Part shown: positions 10,750-21,022 of the stretch, piece after piece
Position numbering within the stretch: position 1 is the stretch's first letter
Layout of the letters: each line of letters begins with the position of its first letter
Assembly (NCBI GenBank): GCA_003013855.2
Contig: PVNU02000424.1
Coordinates: 1,054,001 to 1,118,000, forward strand
DNA: 64,000 nucleotides
Source of the DNA: Liriodendron chinense
Lineage: Eukaryota; Streptophyta; Magnoliopsida; Magnoliales; Magnoliaceae
Reading direction: 5' to 3'
Position numbers and translations under genes: made by a program
The notes under the pieces: generated by a model
What the model saw: the letters and a program-made list of their open reading frames with translations, nothing else
Told to the model about the DNA's origin: nothing
Databases searched by the model: none

Positions 10750-12734
10750 CTTAATTCAAAACATCCAAGGCTCCCTATAATAATAATAATAATAATAAAT
10801 CTTAATTCAAAACATCCAAGGCTCCCAAAGAGTTTTCAAATTGGTAATTGTTTAATCCCCACTGTGTGGTCCACTTGGCCTTGGAACTGCCTATGTTTTG
10901 GGTTGTACCTTAAAATAATATGACAAATGGATGGATGATGAGAACGGAACCTATGCATCGTAGTGGCCCGTCAGAGCCTCTGTGCATTCCTAGCTAGGGA
11001 GGGCAGGGTAGTACCCAATCCACGTCCTTGCATGGGGTGACTTAGATTGCTCCGTGAAGCACAGAACACCAATGTGGGTACGCTGCGTTGTTGGAAAAGG
11101 GCTATGGTCCCACCATAGTGCATGTGTTTTATCCACGTTGTTTATACGTTTTGTCAGCTCATTTTAGGGCGTGAGCCCAAAAAAATGAGACAGCTCCAAA
11201 TCTCAAGTGGACTTCGCAAAAACAGTGGTAATCGAATGCCCAACATTAAAACTTCCCAGGGCCCAATGTAATATTTATTTGCCGTCCAACCTGTTGATTA
11301 TGTCACACAATGTGATGAAGGGAAAACACAAATATCAGCTTAACCTAAAACTTTTGTAACCCCCTGGAAGTTTTTAATGGTGGACATTCAATCATCACTA
11401 TTTCCTATGGTATGGTCCCCTTAAGATTTGGATCCACCTCAATTTTTGGCCCATGGGCCCCTAAAATGGGTTGGCAAAATGAACGGACAATGTGCATCAA
11501 ACACATATATCATGATGGGGCCACGAAGAGCAACACATGGCACCAGCACGGTGCAATGTGCTACTTTAGACACTCCACCCTAAATGAGATCAAAACTATT
11601 CTTTAACTTTAGTTTAGCTTTGATCAAAAAGTGTTTGAGCGGCTCGATGGTCATTGTACGGCTATATACGTTGGACACTGTAATGCTTTGGATAGGTTTT
11701 CTGAAATAGCTAACAAGTTAGATTATCACATTAGAGGGCTCGTCGACCCGTTTCCATTCAAAATCCTCGAGGTCTCTAGAAATCTCAAACATATATTATT
11801 CCAATAAAGATACACCTAGGCCACCCAAAAGGCCCCAAAAAGCCCAAGGGGTGGCCCAGGAAGGCTCTCGATGCAACCCAGAGATGATCAATGGAACGAA
11901 TTGATGAGCTCATTCAATTTGAACTTGGTCACTCGCCCAAAGGTACCTGTAAGTCGCAAATCAGTTAAGACGCATTTTTCCGACTCCAATGGTACCAAAA
12001 AATCATGAGAAAGCAATCAAAAGGATCTCCACCACCTCCTAAAGATAACCACTAAATCCAATCTGTCAGTACTGAAGCGAGCAAGCTACAAGATCAAGTC
12101 GAACACCATACTCCAATAAACCTAGGAATAACCAATGCATAAAGTGTTGATGTGTAAAAGAGCATTCCAAAAAAAATGGCCTATGAAGGGCTGGTTGCAT
12201 AAAGCATTTCGAAAAGGCAACCTAGATATCCTTATCCTAGCTAACAACCTATGGCTATAAAGAAGACCTAAGGGGCAAATAACCACCCTTGAAGGTATGT
12301 TATTTGATCTATTTAAGGACCACAGTTGTGAGCCATTTCAGAGGGGACAAGGGTCAAGAGCTGAGATGGGTTGAAGTTGTTAGAGCATCAGGGAGCTGGT
12401 TGAAGTCTTTGCTAAGCCACACCAAGGCCGATGACCCACCTAATCAAAGATACACACTTATAAGTTCATTCTAACCCCTCGCCAGCTTCGTAAGTACGAA
12501 TGTGTCGTTACTCTGTCCAACCAAAAGCTTAAACAGTCCAATAAGGAGAAGTTTCTAAAGTTAAAAAGTAGAGTTAGGATTGGGAACATCCGATGATCCC
12601 TTCTGATAAAAAAAGGGTGTCTAATTTTTCATTTTCTTTCTCACATGTCAAATCAAACGATACTCCATTCCGTACATTCTAAGAACATCCACACACGCAC
12701 ATTTTTACTTCTATGTTTCTTCTTTTATTTTTCT
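9241..12734. other. Intergenic region without recognisable genes
   Basis: No coding sequence, LTR or RNA gene could be supported. It contains a poly-T run near 10494-10509, a duplicated AAT microsatellite block (10713-10826), and a possible lone MITE end near 9638. The base composition resembles the host intergenic DNA elsewhere in the window. Confidence 0.5.
10713..10826 (+). repeat. Duplicated (AAT)n microsatellite with flank
   Basis: Two AAT arrays (about 10713-10747 and 10777-10800) are each followed by the same roughly 27-bp flank ending AACATCCAAGGCTCCC, showing that array and flank were duplicated together. Confidence 0.85.
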
Positions 12735-12870
12735 TTACTTTGTGTGAACGTTGGTGGTCCGCGTTTTCGAGGCGTGAATCGTCGCTTTCACGGGCTCACC
12801 TCTTTTCGAGGGTTTTTTGTGTTTCGGTTGGTATGTTTGGATAGGTCGTATAAGACAGGAGTCGTCATTC
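12735..12870. other. LTR-edge fragment of the O family
   Basis: This stretch aligns in order with the first about 185 bases of the O LTR (23276-23460). Shared words include GCGTGAATCG, TCGAGGG, ATGTTTGGATAGG (O: GTGTTTAGATGAG) and GTATAAGAC followed by AGTCG. It abuts protease sequence directly, so a large internal deletion has joined LTR to gag-pro. Confidence 0.55.
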
Positions 12871-12871
12871 T

Positions 12872-13030
12872 GTGAAACCAAGCCCGATCGGGAAAGAGAT
12901 GGAATAAAGCTGAGATGTCCAAGACCTGAAAAGTGATGGTTGATATTTTTGGACTGATCTGAACCTTGACATCAATCTCCCCTTCGACCTGTCTTCTGGA
13001 GTTGTCAGATGCAGGAACCATTTGAAGGAT
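12872..13030 (-). pseudogene. Retropepsin fragment of element P
   Basis: On the minus strand the peptide EGEIDVKVQISPKISTITFQ followed by VLDISALFHLFPDR corresponds to the O protease segment near 45700-45830 (EREVDIEVQIGPEISTITFQ, then ILDISASFNMLLGRP). The catalytic aspartate region is missing, so it is a non-functional scrap. Confidence 0.7.
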
Positions 13031-13235
13031 TAATGGCTGAACAAAACTGGGCAGGTCCTTTTGGGGAGTAGAGCTTACTCCCTCGATAGTGGCCACATAA
13101 TTAAAGCTGGGCCCTGAGTCTGTTAGGGCATGTGGCATGCTGTTCAAGGAATGGTTTTCTTTTTGGGGGATGATGGCTGGAGTAGCAGCTAAATAGGCAG
13201 GTGCTGTGGGCATTCTGTGCCTCTGGTTACTCACT

Positions 13236-13525
13236 GGAGAGATAGACAGGTTGTGCCCCTGGCTGGATGTTGTGGGCAGGTTGTGCCGTCGGTTGGCTGG
13301 AGCGGGCAGGTTGTGCCACTAGCTGAGTGATGTTGTGATGGAGAGGTAGTCCCCTTGGTTGACTGGAATGGGCAGGTTATGTCCCTAGTTGGCTAGAGTG
13401 GGCAGGTTGTGCCCTTGGCTGAGTGATGCTATGATGGAGAGGTAGTCCCCTTAGTTGACTAGAATGGGCAGGTCATGCCCCTGGTTGGCTAGAGTGGGCA
13501 GGTTGTGCCCCTGGTTGAGCAATGA
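13236..13525 (-). repeat. Degenerate tandem repeats encoding QGHNLP-like peptides
   Basis: About eight irregular units containing GGGCAGGTTGTGCC on the plus strand; on the minus strand they read QGHNLP or QGHDLPIL. The same motif occurs in element O at 45000-45110, so it is a family feature lying near the gag-pro linker or protease region. Confidence 0.7.
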
Positions 13526-14017
13526 CACAAAGAATAAGCCAACTGGAGGTGTCCCTTGTATGTTTAGGGATGCAAAGATCAGACCGATTGGAGGTGCCCC
13601 TTGCATGATGATAGGATCTGGGATTGAAATAGCTGGCGGTGCCCCTTGTAGGATGAGAGTCTTAGTGATTGACATAGCTGGGGGTGCCCCTTCCAAGATA
13701 AGAGGCTCGAACTCTGAATGAGAGTCAATAGCATGGATAAATTGGGCAGGAGGCTCTTCTTGGCGGATGAAAGCTGGACAGGTAGGAGGTGCCCCTTGCA
13801 TACTTAGGGGTGTGGAGACTAGACCGACCAAAAATGCCTCTTGTAGGGTGAGGTGAGATTGGACTGGTTGGGGGTGCCCCTTGCCAACCTTGATTAGGGC
13901 ATTGTGGGTTCCATCTCGGCTGCTGTTACTGCTATTGCGATTGTCCATGCTGAGGGAGGAATAATGCAACTTTGGTAGAGGCGACAAGATCTGAAATTGC
14001 GTCGGGTAGCCTAACAC
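13526..14017 (-). pseudogene. Gag C-terminal linker of element P with LQGAPP repeats
   Basis: The minus-strand reading contains at least six copies of a short motif of the form (I/M)(L/M)(Q/E)GAPP, spaced about 17-22 residues apart. It matches the LEGAPP/LQGANP repeats in the O gag linker (46640-47000). The segment ends near 14017, where an unrelated insertion begins. No function is known for the repeat; it is probably a flexible linker. Confidence 0.65.
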
Positions 14018-15270
14018 GACACCCTACGCATACGCGTGCGGAAGCTTGAGGAGCAACTAGAATTATGGCTGAACCTATAGGAGGGGGGTGAATAGGACTT
14101 TTTTAAAAAATCTTTTCGCCTACTTTAACAAATCAGCAAATTAAAATATGTAAGCGATTAACACTTTGGCTTCCAAGCCTAAGTGGGTCCAATTAAAAGA
14201 CTAGCAAAAGATAAAGCAATTAACAACCTAGTCTAATCAACTCATGTGGACTAGAGAGGATGGATTAAGAAATGCTCAAGTCAACATGAGAAGTGAAAGT
14301 ACATCTTGTGAGTGTGGATGTGCCTATCAAGTGCCTAGCATACATTCCTAACTAAGCATTCATAATTAACAACTTAAACTCAATGCATTAAAGAGAAATG
14401 TGCTCAAGATCAATCACAAACACAAGGATGTATAGTGGTTCGACTACTTGTCTACTCCACTCCCGGTTCAAGTACTCAACCCCTTTGAGCACACCGGCAT
14501 TCACTGGGGAGTTTAAATCTGGTTCCTCCCAACCAAGGTGTTTTAACTCGGATCCACCCAACCGGGGAGTTTACAGGTTCCTCCCAACCTACACGTTTGC
14601 ACCCGTGTTGGTGGCTCCCCCTTGGAGACTTTGTTTTAGGCCCGACTAACGTGCCAAGGAACGGCTGACGTCCCTAGATTTTAGGCCCAACTAATAGGCC
14701 AAGGATCGACTGACGACCCCGGGGCGAGTTTGTCAAACAAACTCTACACTCAACTCCCACAGGGAATTGAGTGGATGGACTCTTAACAAGACAACCTTAC
14801 TTGTCGGATTGAGCCCCTTGTTGCGCCGCTTCGGGTTGCTTCTTCTCGCTCTCCCATGCTTGAATCAGCTCCCCTTGTGCTCCCCCGATCTTTGACGCCG
14901 CCGCTTTGCCAAGGCTTCAGCTCCAAGATCAGCTACCTTGCATGTGATGCTCCATTGGAGATGCCCAAGGTGCTAGGGAATGGTGAAACCTCTACAAATG
15001 GTAGGAAATGGGTTTCCTAGAGGAATGCACCTAAATGGACTCCTAGGTAGTGTTTAGACAAAGGATTTAACTATCATTAAGGTGTCTAAACCCTAGGAAT
15101 CAAGAGGGAACAAGTCCTATTCTCAAGATGCCATTGAATGGCCCAAGCTTGTGATGAAAACACAAGGAGAATGGCTTGCTATAGGTTTGGGATAGAGCTT
15201 CTAATGATCTCTAGCAATGGTGGCTTCTATCTCCTCAAAATCCCCTCTCTTGGCTCAAAAAATGAATCCC

Positions 15271-15282
15271 CCTTTTAAATAG
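15271..15282 (-). promoter_or_regulatory. Putative TATA box of the Sirevirus-like LTR
   Basis: CTATTTAAAAGG on the minus strand, about 40 bp downstream of the palindrome array. Strand and spacing suit an LTR U3 promoter. Confidence 0.45.
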
Positions 15283-15323
15283 ATTTTCTTCCAACGGTCA
15301 AAAAACGGGCAGATTCGTGCATC

Positions 15324-15630
15324 TCCGATTGATCGGAAGAAGTTCCGATTGATCGGAGACCTGTCCGATTGATCGGAGACAAGTCCGATTGATCGGAAAT
15401 CTATCCAGTGAAGTCTCTGGAAGATATTCCGATTGATCGGAACACTGTCCGATTGATCGGACGGACCCCTTCCGATGGATCGGAAGACTGTCCGATTGAT
15501 CGGAAATATGTCCAGTGGATTTTCAAGGTTGCTGGAAAAATTTCCGATTGATCGAAGATTCTGTCCGATTGATCGGAGCTTCTGTCCGATTGATCGGAGT
15601 CCTATCGGAGCCAGTGTCCGATTGATCGGA
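15324..15630. repeat. Array of twelve TCCGATTGATCGGA-type palindromes
   Basis: Ten exact CCGATTGATCGGA copies and two with one mismatch (about 15472 and 15543) occur in about 305 bp, with further half-sites reading CCTATCGGA near 15602 and 15636. Each unit has 6-bp arms TCCGAT and ATCGGA around a TG centre. The array is upstream of a minus-strand TATA-like box. Confidence 0.95.
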
Positions 15631-15844
15631 GTCCTATCGGAACACCTATCGGAAACTGCTGTTTGAGCCTTTTTTATTGCAGCAGCTTCCACCTCTTAAA
15701 TTAGTCTATCTTATCATGTTTTTCATGGAGTTCTAAGACTAATGATGATGACTAAGGGTATACCTAGTTGGTCCAAGTCATCTAAGAGGTTATGGGTTAG
15801 GTTTTGGTCAAGGCAAGGCACACCAAGGCATCACTTTTACCTGT

Positions 15845-17421
15845 TTCTTCTTCCTTGATGCAGCCGGTCCGTCTTGAGTCTTCGTTTTTCGTCTTCATTA
15901 AGCTCAACCGACACTAGACCCACTGACCTAAGTAATTGACAAACAAGGTGCACTAGTATACCACAGAAAAGTGCACTAACAAGATCGTCTTCTTCCATTG
16001 GATGGGGGACAGGGACACTTCCATTAACATCCTCATATTCAGTGGGCCTTCCTTTCACTATCGGCTTTGTTGGGGAGGCCCGGTGAGGCCACCAAGGGGA
16101 GATCATCCCAGCCCTTATTCTGGCTTCGACTTGTTCCCCAACGCGGATGAGTTAGGTAAAATTTGCATATGGATTTGAGACAAGGTATCCAGAGATACTC
16201 GGGTTTGACGAGTGAATGATCATTGAAATTTGATTATCGTCATCGATGGGTGTCTTCATTCTAATGGCCATGGGCCGCCATCGTCCAATGTAAGCTGATA
16301 ATGACTCAACGTTTCTTTGTCTCAAGGCAACAAGATCCACCCTTCTTGGTGCTGAGTTAAGATTGTATACGAAATAGTCGACAAATGCTTGAGAAAAATG
16401 TTCTCAAGTTTTGATTCGATGGTAGTCCAGTGACGTGTACCAATCTAATGCGTCGCTTATCAGGGATTTTTGAAACAGACGGATCAACGCTCTGTCGTTG
16501 TCTACTACGACGTCAAGCTCTCCATAGAAGGCTCTTAGGTGATCTACAGGACACCCTATACCATCATATCTTTTGAATTTCGCCACTTTAAAGCCTTAAG
16601 GTACCATTGCATTGGGAAAGGGACAGAGGTCTCTGAACTTAGTGGATGGAAGATCCACCCCCTGCTGCTTCTGCAACTTCCTCTTAATCTCTTGCATTTA
16701 CTATCGAAGTTGTTTAATTTCGGAGGGACCAGATGAGGGAGATCTTGCCTCTTGTCAGGCTTGAGCTGCCTTCCTTTTATAATAATTGACATCATTGATG
16801 CTCCTATGATTCTTGCTTGAAAGAGGTTGGGCCTGGTGATTACTCATGTTATAAAGGCTTTGTTGGACTGGAGCTGAGAAGGGAGACTACAAAGAAACCC
16901 CAGTCACATGAGGATATTGAAGTTGGCTGGAACTCCCGTTAGGTAGAGGATGTTGGAATTGGATGAGATTTCTGGTTGTGAGGTGTGGCTGAAAATGGCT
17001 CCTATTTGCAAGAGGATACTGGAAGAAATGTCATGAGGTTGAAGGTTGTTCTGACTGAAGGCCTCCCTTAGGAGGGTATCGACAGTATTACATGAACCCT
17101 GACGACTGTGGTTGGGATGAACTGGAGGCTGGAAGAGATGGTGGCTGTTGTTTATGTGCTGGGCCAGTCTGGGTGTTTACTGTTGAAACTTGAGCTTGCG
17201 TGAACCGGAGAAGTGTTTCCTACATGGCCTTTATGCTTTGTTGTAGCTCTTGGATTACAGGAACTAGCACAAATTCTGTTGGGTTAAACCACGAAGAAGA
17301 GGCCTTAGGTATTTCAAGGGAAGGATAGGGGAGGGCTATGGTGGTTCTGGACTTGTATGGACTGAGCTATGGTGGAAGGTTGCTTGGGAACGTTTAGCTT
17401 GAGTAGGTGCTGTTGAGGCAT
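15845..17421 (-). pseudogene. Gag of element P
   Basis: Starting from an ATG at 17421-17419, decayed minus-strand frames show VIQELQQSIKAM near 17260, then KFKRYDGIGCPVDHLRAFYG, LIRLFQKSLISDALDWYTSL (16404-16590), and LVALRQRNVESLSAYIGRW (about 16330). These match O gag (EVPKFKRYDGSGCLTAHLKA; LAALRQKSDETLSAYVGRW). The segment ends near 15960-15980 in sequence equivalent to O 47580. Several stops and frameshifts are present. Confidence 0.75.
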
Positions 17422-17508
17422 AAAAAATGAAGAAAATAAGAATAGGAAGAAGAATGAAAAAGATTAGGAAAGAAGACAAGGAAGAAAATAGCAAATAGTA
17501 CAGAAGAC

Positions 17509-17885
17509 ATGCACTTTACACGAGCTGTGTAAAGTTAATGCACTTTATGTGGGTTGCGTAAAGGTGTTGTTTGGTGAATGTTGGTTTACGCAAGATTGAC
17601 CCCCAAAGTCTATAAATACCCCATCGGGGGTCCTCATTTAGGACTTGCTTCCAAAGTTTTTAAATTTTAGAGCTCCTTCTGAAGACCATAGAGGTATGGA
17701 GAGAGCTTCGTGCATCTCCTTCTCCTCAGGTTGAACCCACAGAGTGCGGACTTCGAGGATCAAAGAAGAATGACGAGGAACGCTGTCGAAATTGAGAATT
17801 GAAGATCGAAGTCTAAGATCTGCTAGGGAGGTGCTTTAAGCGACCCGCGTAAAGCTCATGAGCTTTACACAACCCGCTTAAAGCT
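17509..17885 (+). promoter_or_regulatory. LTR-like promoter with CTTTAxxx-N5-xxxTAAAG inverted repeats
   Basis: Two inverted repeats, CTTTACAC-GAGCT-GTGTAAAG (17512) and CTTTATGT-GGGTT-GCGTAAAG (17542), lie about 50-100 bp upstream of a plus-strand TATA box CTATAAATACCCC (17610-17622). Two more of the same design, CTTTAAGC-GACCC-GCGTAAAG and CTTTACAC-AACCC-GCTTAAAG, lie downstream at about 17833-17883. The layout suits an LTR U3-R, but no LTR borders or coding region could be assigned. It abuts the gag start of element P. Confidence 0.45.
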
Positions 17886-18639
17886 GCCTTGAAGATTGTT
17901 CTAGCCTATGTTTTCTCCTTTTGTTAAGGATGTCGGCAGTGTTCTAGCTTTCGTTCCCCTTTCAAAAGTGAAGAATACTGAAGATCAAGATTGTGTCAAG
18001 TATAGAAGACACAGAGAGAGGAATCTAGACTCAAAGGCTTATTCCTTTTTGCAAAAGGCACATCTTTCTCCCTTCGGGTTGAGCGTACTTGTTACAATCC
18101 CTAGAAGTGGTAGACGTGATGGATGATGTCAGCATCTTGGAGCATCGTGGAGTTCTATGAAGAGTCAAGAGGGTTTTTGTGCCTTGTAAGGCTAGCGTAA
18201 TGACCTTGAGTCTGTTGCACGGCCGTATAATGAGCCTAGCCTTTGTCTGTGTGCTTCATTTGAGGATTGCAAAGGAATGACGCCTAGTTTGATTAACTTT
18301 CCTCGCTCACGAGAAAGAAAATAATCTTAGCTTGGATGACCATTCAGCCATTTCCCTGCCATTTGGACAAGATGAAAGAAGAATAGGGCGAAGCTCTGTC
18401 GAAATTACTTTCTGAACATGTTTCATTTTGTACAATGTACACAAAGGCAATTTTGTTGTGTAAACAGGTGCAATGGTGAACAAGTATGCTTTTTTGTTTT
18501 GAGAATTTCTAGATTTGTAAGATTTTTTTGTTTGTTGCAATTAGATTTCAATATTAGCTAAAGCCAACCGTTAGATATGTATGTGGGCCTAATTCAACCA
18601 TTTAACCTACGGCTGCGGATATAAAAATTCGTCCCTAAA

Positions 18640-19053
18640 ATATTATATAATGGCAGAAAAATCAGTTGCCATAGAACAATTCATATGAGCGGGGTTGGAA
18701 AATTTGGGTGGGTTGTTCAAAGGTTTAGCAACAAACAAACATATCCGCCGCAATATCTTACTCATAATATAGTGGCGATTGATCTTCTTTACATTGACGG
18801 ATAACATCTTTCGTTGTTATTTGACGCCGTTATTTATCATTAAGGATGGCGGGGGCGGGAAAATTGGTTTATAGCGACAAAGTTGATTATCCGATGTTAT
18901 TTACATTATTACAGCGATAGAGTTGATTATCCGACGTTATTTACATTATTACAACGACAAATATGAATATCTGTTGCATATTGTCAAATTATAGCGGCGG
19001 ATTTGTGATTTCGCCAATATAATCTGCCGCTATATTGCATATTTCTTGTAGTG
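18640..19053. mobile_element. CACTA (En/Spm-type) transposon end
   Basis: The segment terminates in TTTCTTGTAGTG (19042-19053), the inverse of the plant CACTA terminus CACTACAAGAAA. Inside are subterminal repeats: a roughly 40-bp unit with TTGATTATCCGAYGTTATTT occurs twice (about 18881-18960), and AGCGGCGG-type words recur. No matching 5' terminus was found to the left, so this is a lone end or a deleted derivative. The left edge is approximate. Confidence 0.65.
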
Positions 19054-19528
19054 TTGGTAAATTACTTCCAGCTACTCTTGGTTATTTCTGGAATATTGAA
19101 GATTGTGATTCCCTTTTTGCTGAATATGACATCTATGATTGAAACAAAAATGGATATCCAACAAGTTTCTTCTTTAAATTTACATCGAGTGAGTAACATC
19201 TCTTCCATGGGCCCGTTCAGTCAAAATCTTCCTTGCTTCCAAAAAGAACTTAAAACATCTCACTGAGAGTGGACCGTCTGAAGTTTTGAACACTCAATCC
19301 ACATGAAAAGAGGATAATTATCAAGTGATGAATTGGCTCTTTCATAGTATGGAGGAGCATGTCTACCATATTGTTATGTATGGTAATAACGCAAAAGAAA
19401 TTTAGCAAACCCTTCAAGAGCTCTACTTCATTGAAAATAATATTAAGCATTTATACGATATATTTAAAGAATTTCAAAATATGAAGGAAGGTGATAACTT
19501 CAATGATCATTGTGCCAAATTTTGAGGG

Positions 19529-20317
19529 TTGGTTGATGAGTGGAAACTCCACCATCCCTTCAGTCAGGATATTGCGCAGCAACAACGTCAGAGAGAAGAA
19601 ATATGTGTCGCATTATTTCTTGCCACAGTCCAGCCCTACTTGGAACCAATTAAGGCCAAACTTTTGGCTAGTGAGAAAACCCCCACTTTATCAGAAGTGT
19701 TTGCACAAATGATGTGCGTCCCAAATCCATCCGATCGGCTTCTTCCCTTCACCCTAGTAACAATGCAGCGCTACTTTCTGGTATGGGCAGTAATAGTAGA
19801 GGTGGTAGACCACCGTGGCATGGAGGTTGTTTTAGTAACAGAGGACGGGGATGAATATCAGTTGGTGACAGTTCCAAGTCCCCCTTTGGACAACAACACT
19901 TGTACTTACTGTAAGAAAAATAACCATACTGTGGACCAGTGTTGGGTTCTAATCCAACAAAAAGGGGGGCCACCTCTTCATCAAGCACATTCAGCTACTC
20001 ATTTAGATGAGGGTTCATCTAGTGGTGGTTATCCCTCTCAGATGCGTGATTCTATGCAGTCCATAGTTCAGGCAGAATTGGTAAAGTTGTTGAGTAGAAA
20101 CACGAGTACTGAATTGGGCACAAATCCTTCTACTTCCCTTGCCAATTCAAGTAATGTCCTAGTCGCATCTTCTAGTACATCACCTTGGGTCATTGACTCT
20201 GGGGCCATAGACCATATGACAGGTACTCGACCTCTTTTCTCTTCTCTTGATGAGTTCGTTTCTTGTCCACCTATTTCACTTGTTGATGATTTGCCGTCTC
20301 ATGTGTTGGGAAAATGA
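19529..20317 (+). pseudogene. Copia gag C-terminal part and protease
   Basis: An open frame of 262 codons begins without a proper ATG (TTG) because upstream gag is frameshifted (homology continues back to about 19100). Visible parts are the CX2CX4HX4C zinc knuckle CTYCKKNNHTVDQC, which binds RNA, and the copia aspartic protease box WVIDSGAIDHMTG, with the catalytic Asp in DSGA. A stop at 20315-20317 breaks the polyprotein before the integrase part. In an active element this would be the virus-like-particle protein and its processing protease; here it is broken. Confidence 0.8.
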
Positions 20318-20356
20318 ATTGTAAATCTTAGTCAAGACATTACTCTTCAATTAGTC

Positions 20357-21022
20357 TTGTTTGCACGTAAGTTTCCATTAAGTCTTCTTTCTGTAAGCCA
20401 AATTACCAAACAATTGAATTGCTCTATAACCTTCTTCCCATCTTGTTGTGTCTTTCAGGACCTCAGGAAGAAGGTGGTGATTGTTGGGGGGGGGGGGGGG
20501 GGGGGGCGTGAATTTCGAGCCCTTTATTACTTTGAGCCAGACAAACGTGGATGTGCACTTGCCAGTACTGCAAATGATGAAGTTCTTCAATGGCATACTC
20601 AGTTTGGAAACCCATCTCTTGAGTCGCTTCAAAATCTTATTCTGTCGTTACATCTTTCGTCTCAAATAAATTGTGAAACTTGTCAATTGGCAAAACAAAC
20701 TGGTTTTAGCTATGTTCCTAGAATTATTAATTGTGAACCTGTGTTATTTGCATTAGTTCATTCAAACGTGTGGGGCCCCTTTCAAATCTTGAGTTTAAAT
20801 AAATATAGATACTTTGTTTCATTTGTTGATGATTACACTCGTATGACTTGGGTGTATATGCTTAATGATAAATCAGAAGTTTTTTGTTACTTTAAATTGT
20901 TTCATGCTGCAGTTATAACACAATGTCAAAGTGAAATTCAATGTCTTCGTTCAGACAATGGACTTGAATATTTCTCTGGCCCATTTCAAACTTACCTATC
21001 TTTTAATGGTATCTCATTGTAG
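20357..21022 (+). pseudogene. Copia pre-integrase zinc finger and N-terminal integrase core
   Basis: The frame shows the GAG-pre-integrase HHCC-type region (LQWHTQFGNPSLESL and CETCQLAK), then the integrase core VHSNVWGPF, FVDDYTR and LRSDNGLEY. In copia integrases the first catalytic residue is the Asp of the HSDVWGP box. Here it is Asn, so even the surviving domain is catalytically dead. The second Asp (SDNG) is present. The catalytic Glu region is beyond or at the truncation. A run of 20 G (20487-20506) lies inside the frame. Confidence 0.85.
20487..20506 (+). repeat. Homopolymer of 20 G
   Basis: Uninterrupted G run within the copia fragment, read as a short poly-glycine in frame. Length is prone to sequencing or assembly error. 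Confidence 0.9.

Larger units (their letters stand above)
14030..15835 (-). mobile_element. LTR-like insertion (Sirevirus-like copia LTR) within element P
   Basis: This block separates two parts of P gag and has no coding capacity. On the minus strand it has an array of palindromes (15324-15630), then a TATA-like CTATTTAAAAGG (15271-15282), then about 1.2 kb of transcribed-type sequence ending in a CCCCCCTCCTATAGGTTC-like block near 14075. Palindromes with a 2-bp centre just upstream of TATA are a published Sirevirus LTR trait, and blocks resembling AGGGGGGTGAATAGG recur in such LTRs. Exact ends and a target duplication could not be fixed, so solo LTR versus fragment is undecided. Confidence 0.5.
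12735..17421 (-). mobile_element. Element P: decayed Tat/Ogre-like gypsy remnant
   Basis: Read on the minus strand, 17421 down to 12735 gives gag, a QGAPP-repeat linker, a protease scrap and an LTR-like end. The order and peptide similarity match element O (23276-52781) and element Q in this window. Pol is absent. Many stops and frameshifts, an internal insertion (14030-15835) and no complete LTRs mark it as the oldest member of this family seen here. Confidence 0.75.
19054..21022 (+). mobile_element. Truncated Ty1/copia element (gag, protease, integrase part)
   Basis: Copia-order peptides run left to right: decayed gag, CCHC knuckle, protease DSGA box, GAG-pre-integrase and the first half of the integrase. 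RT and RNase H are missing because the element stops abruptly near 21022, where sequence beginning TGTAGACACC starts. No LTR pair was found. It abuts a CACTA end on the left. Confidence 0.85.

Noticed and set aside
15324..15630. CRISPR-like array of short repeats
   Set aside because: Plant nuclear DNA, irregular spacing, palindromic units and an LTR context; no cas genes.
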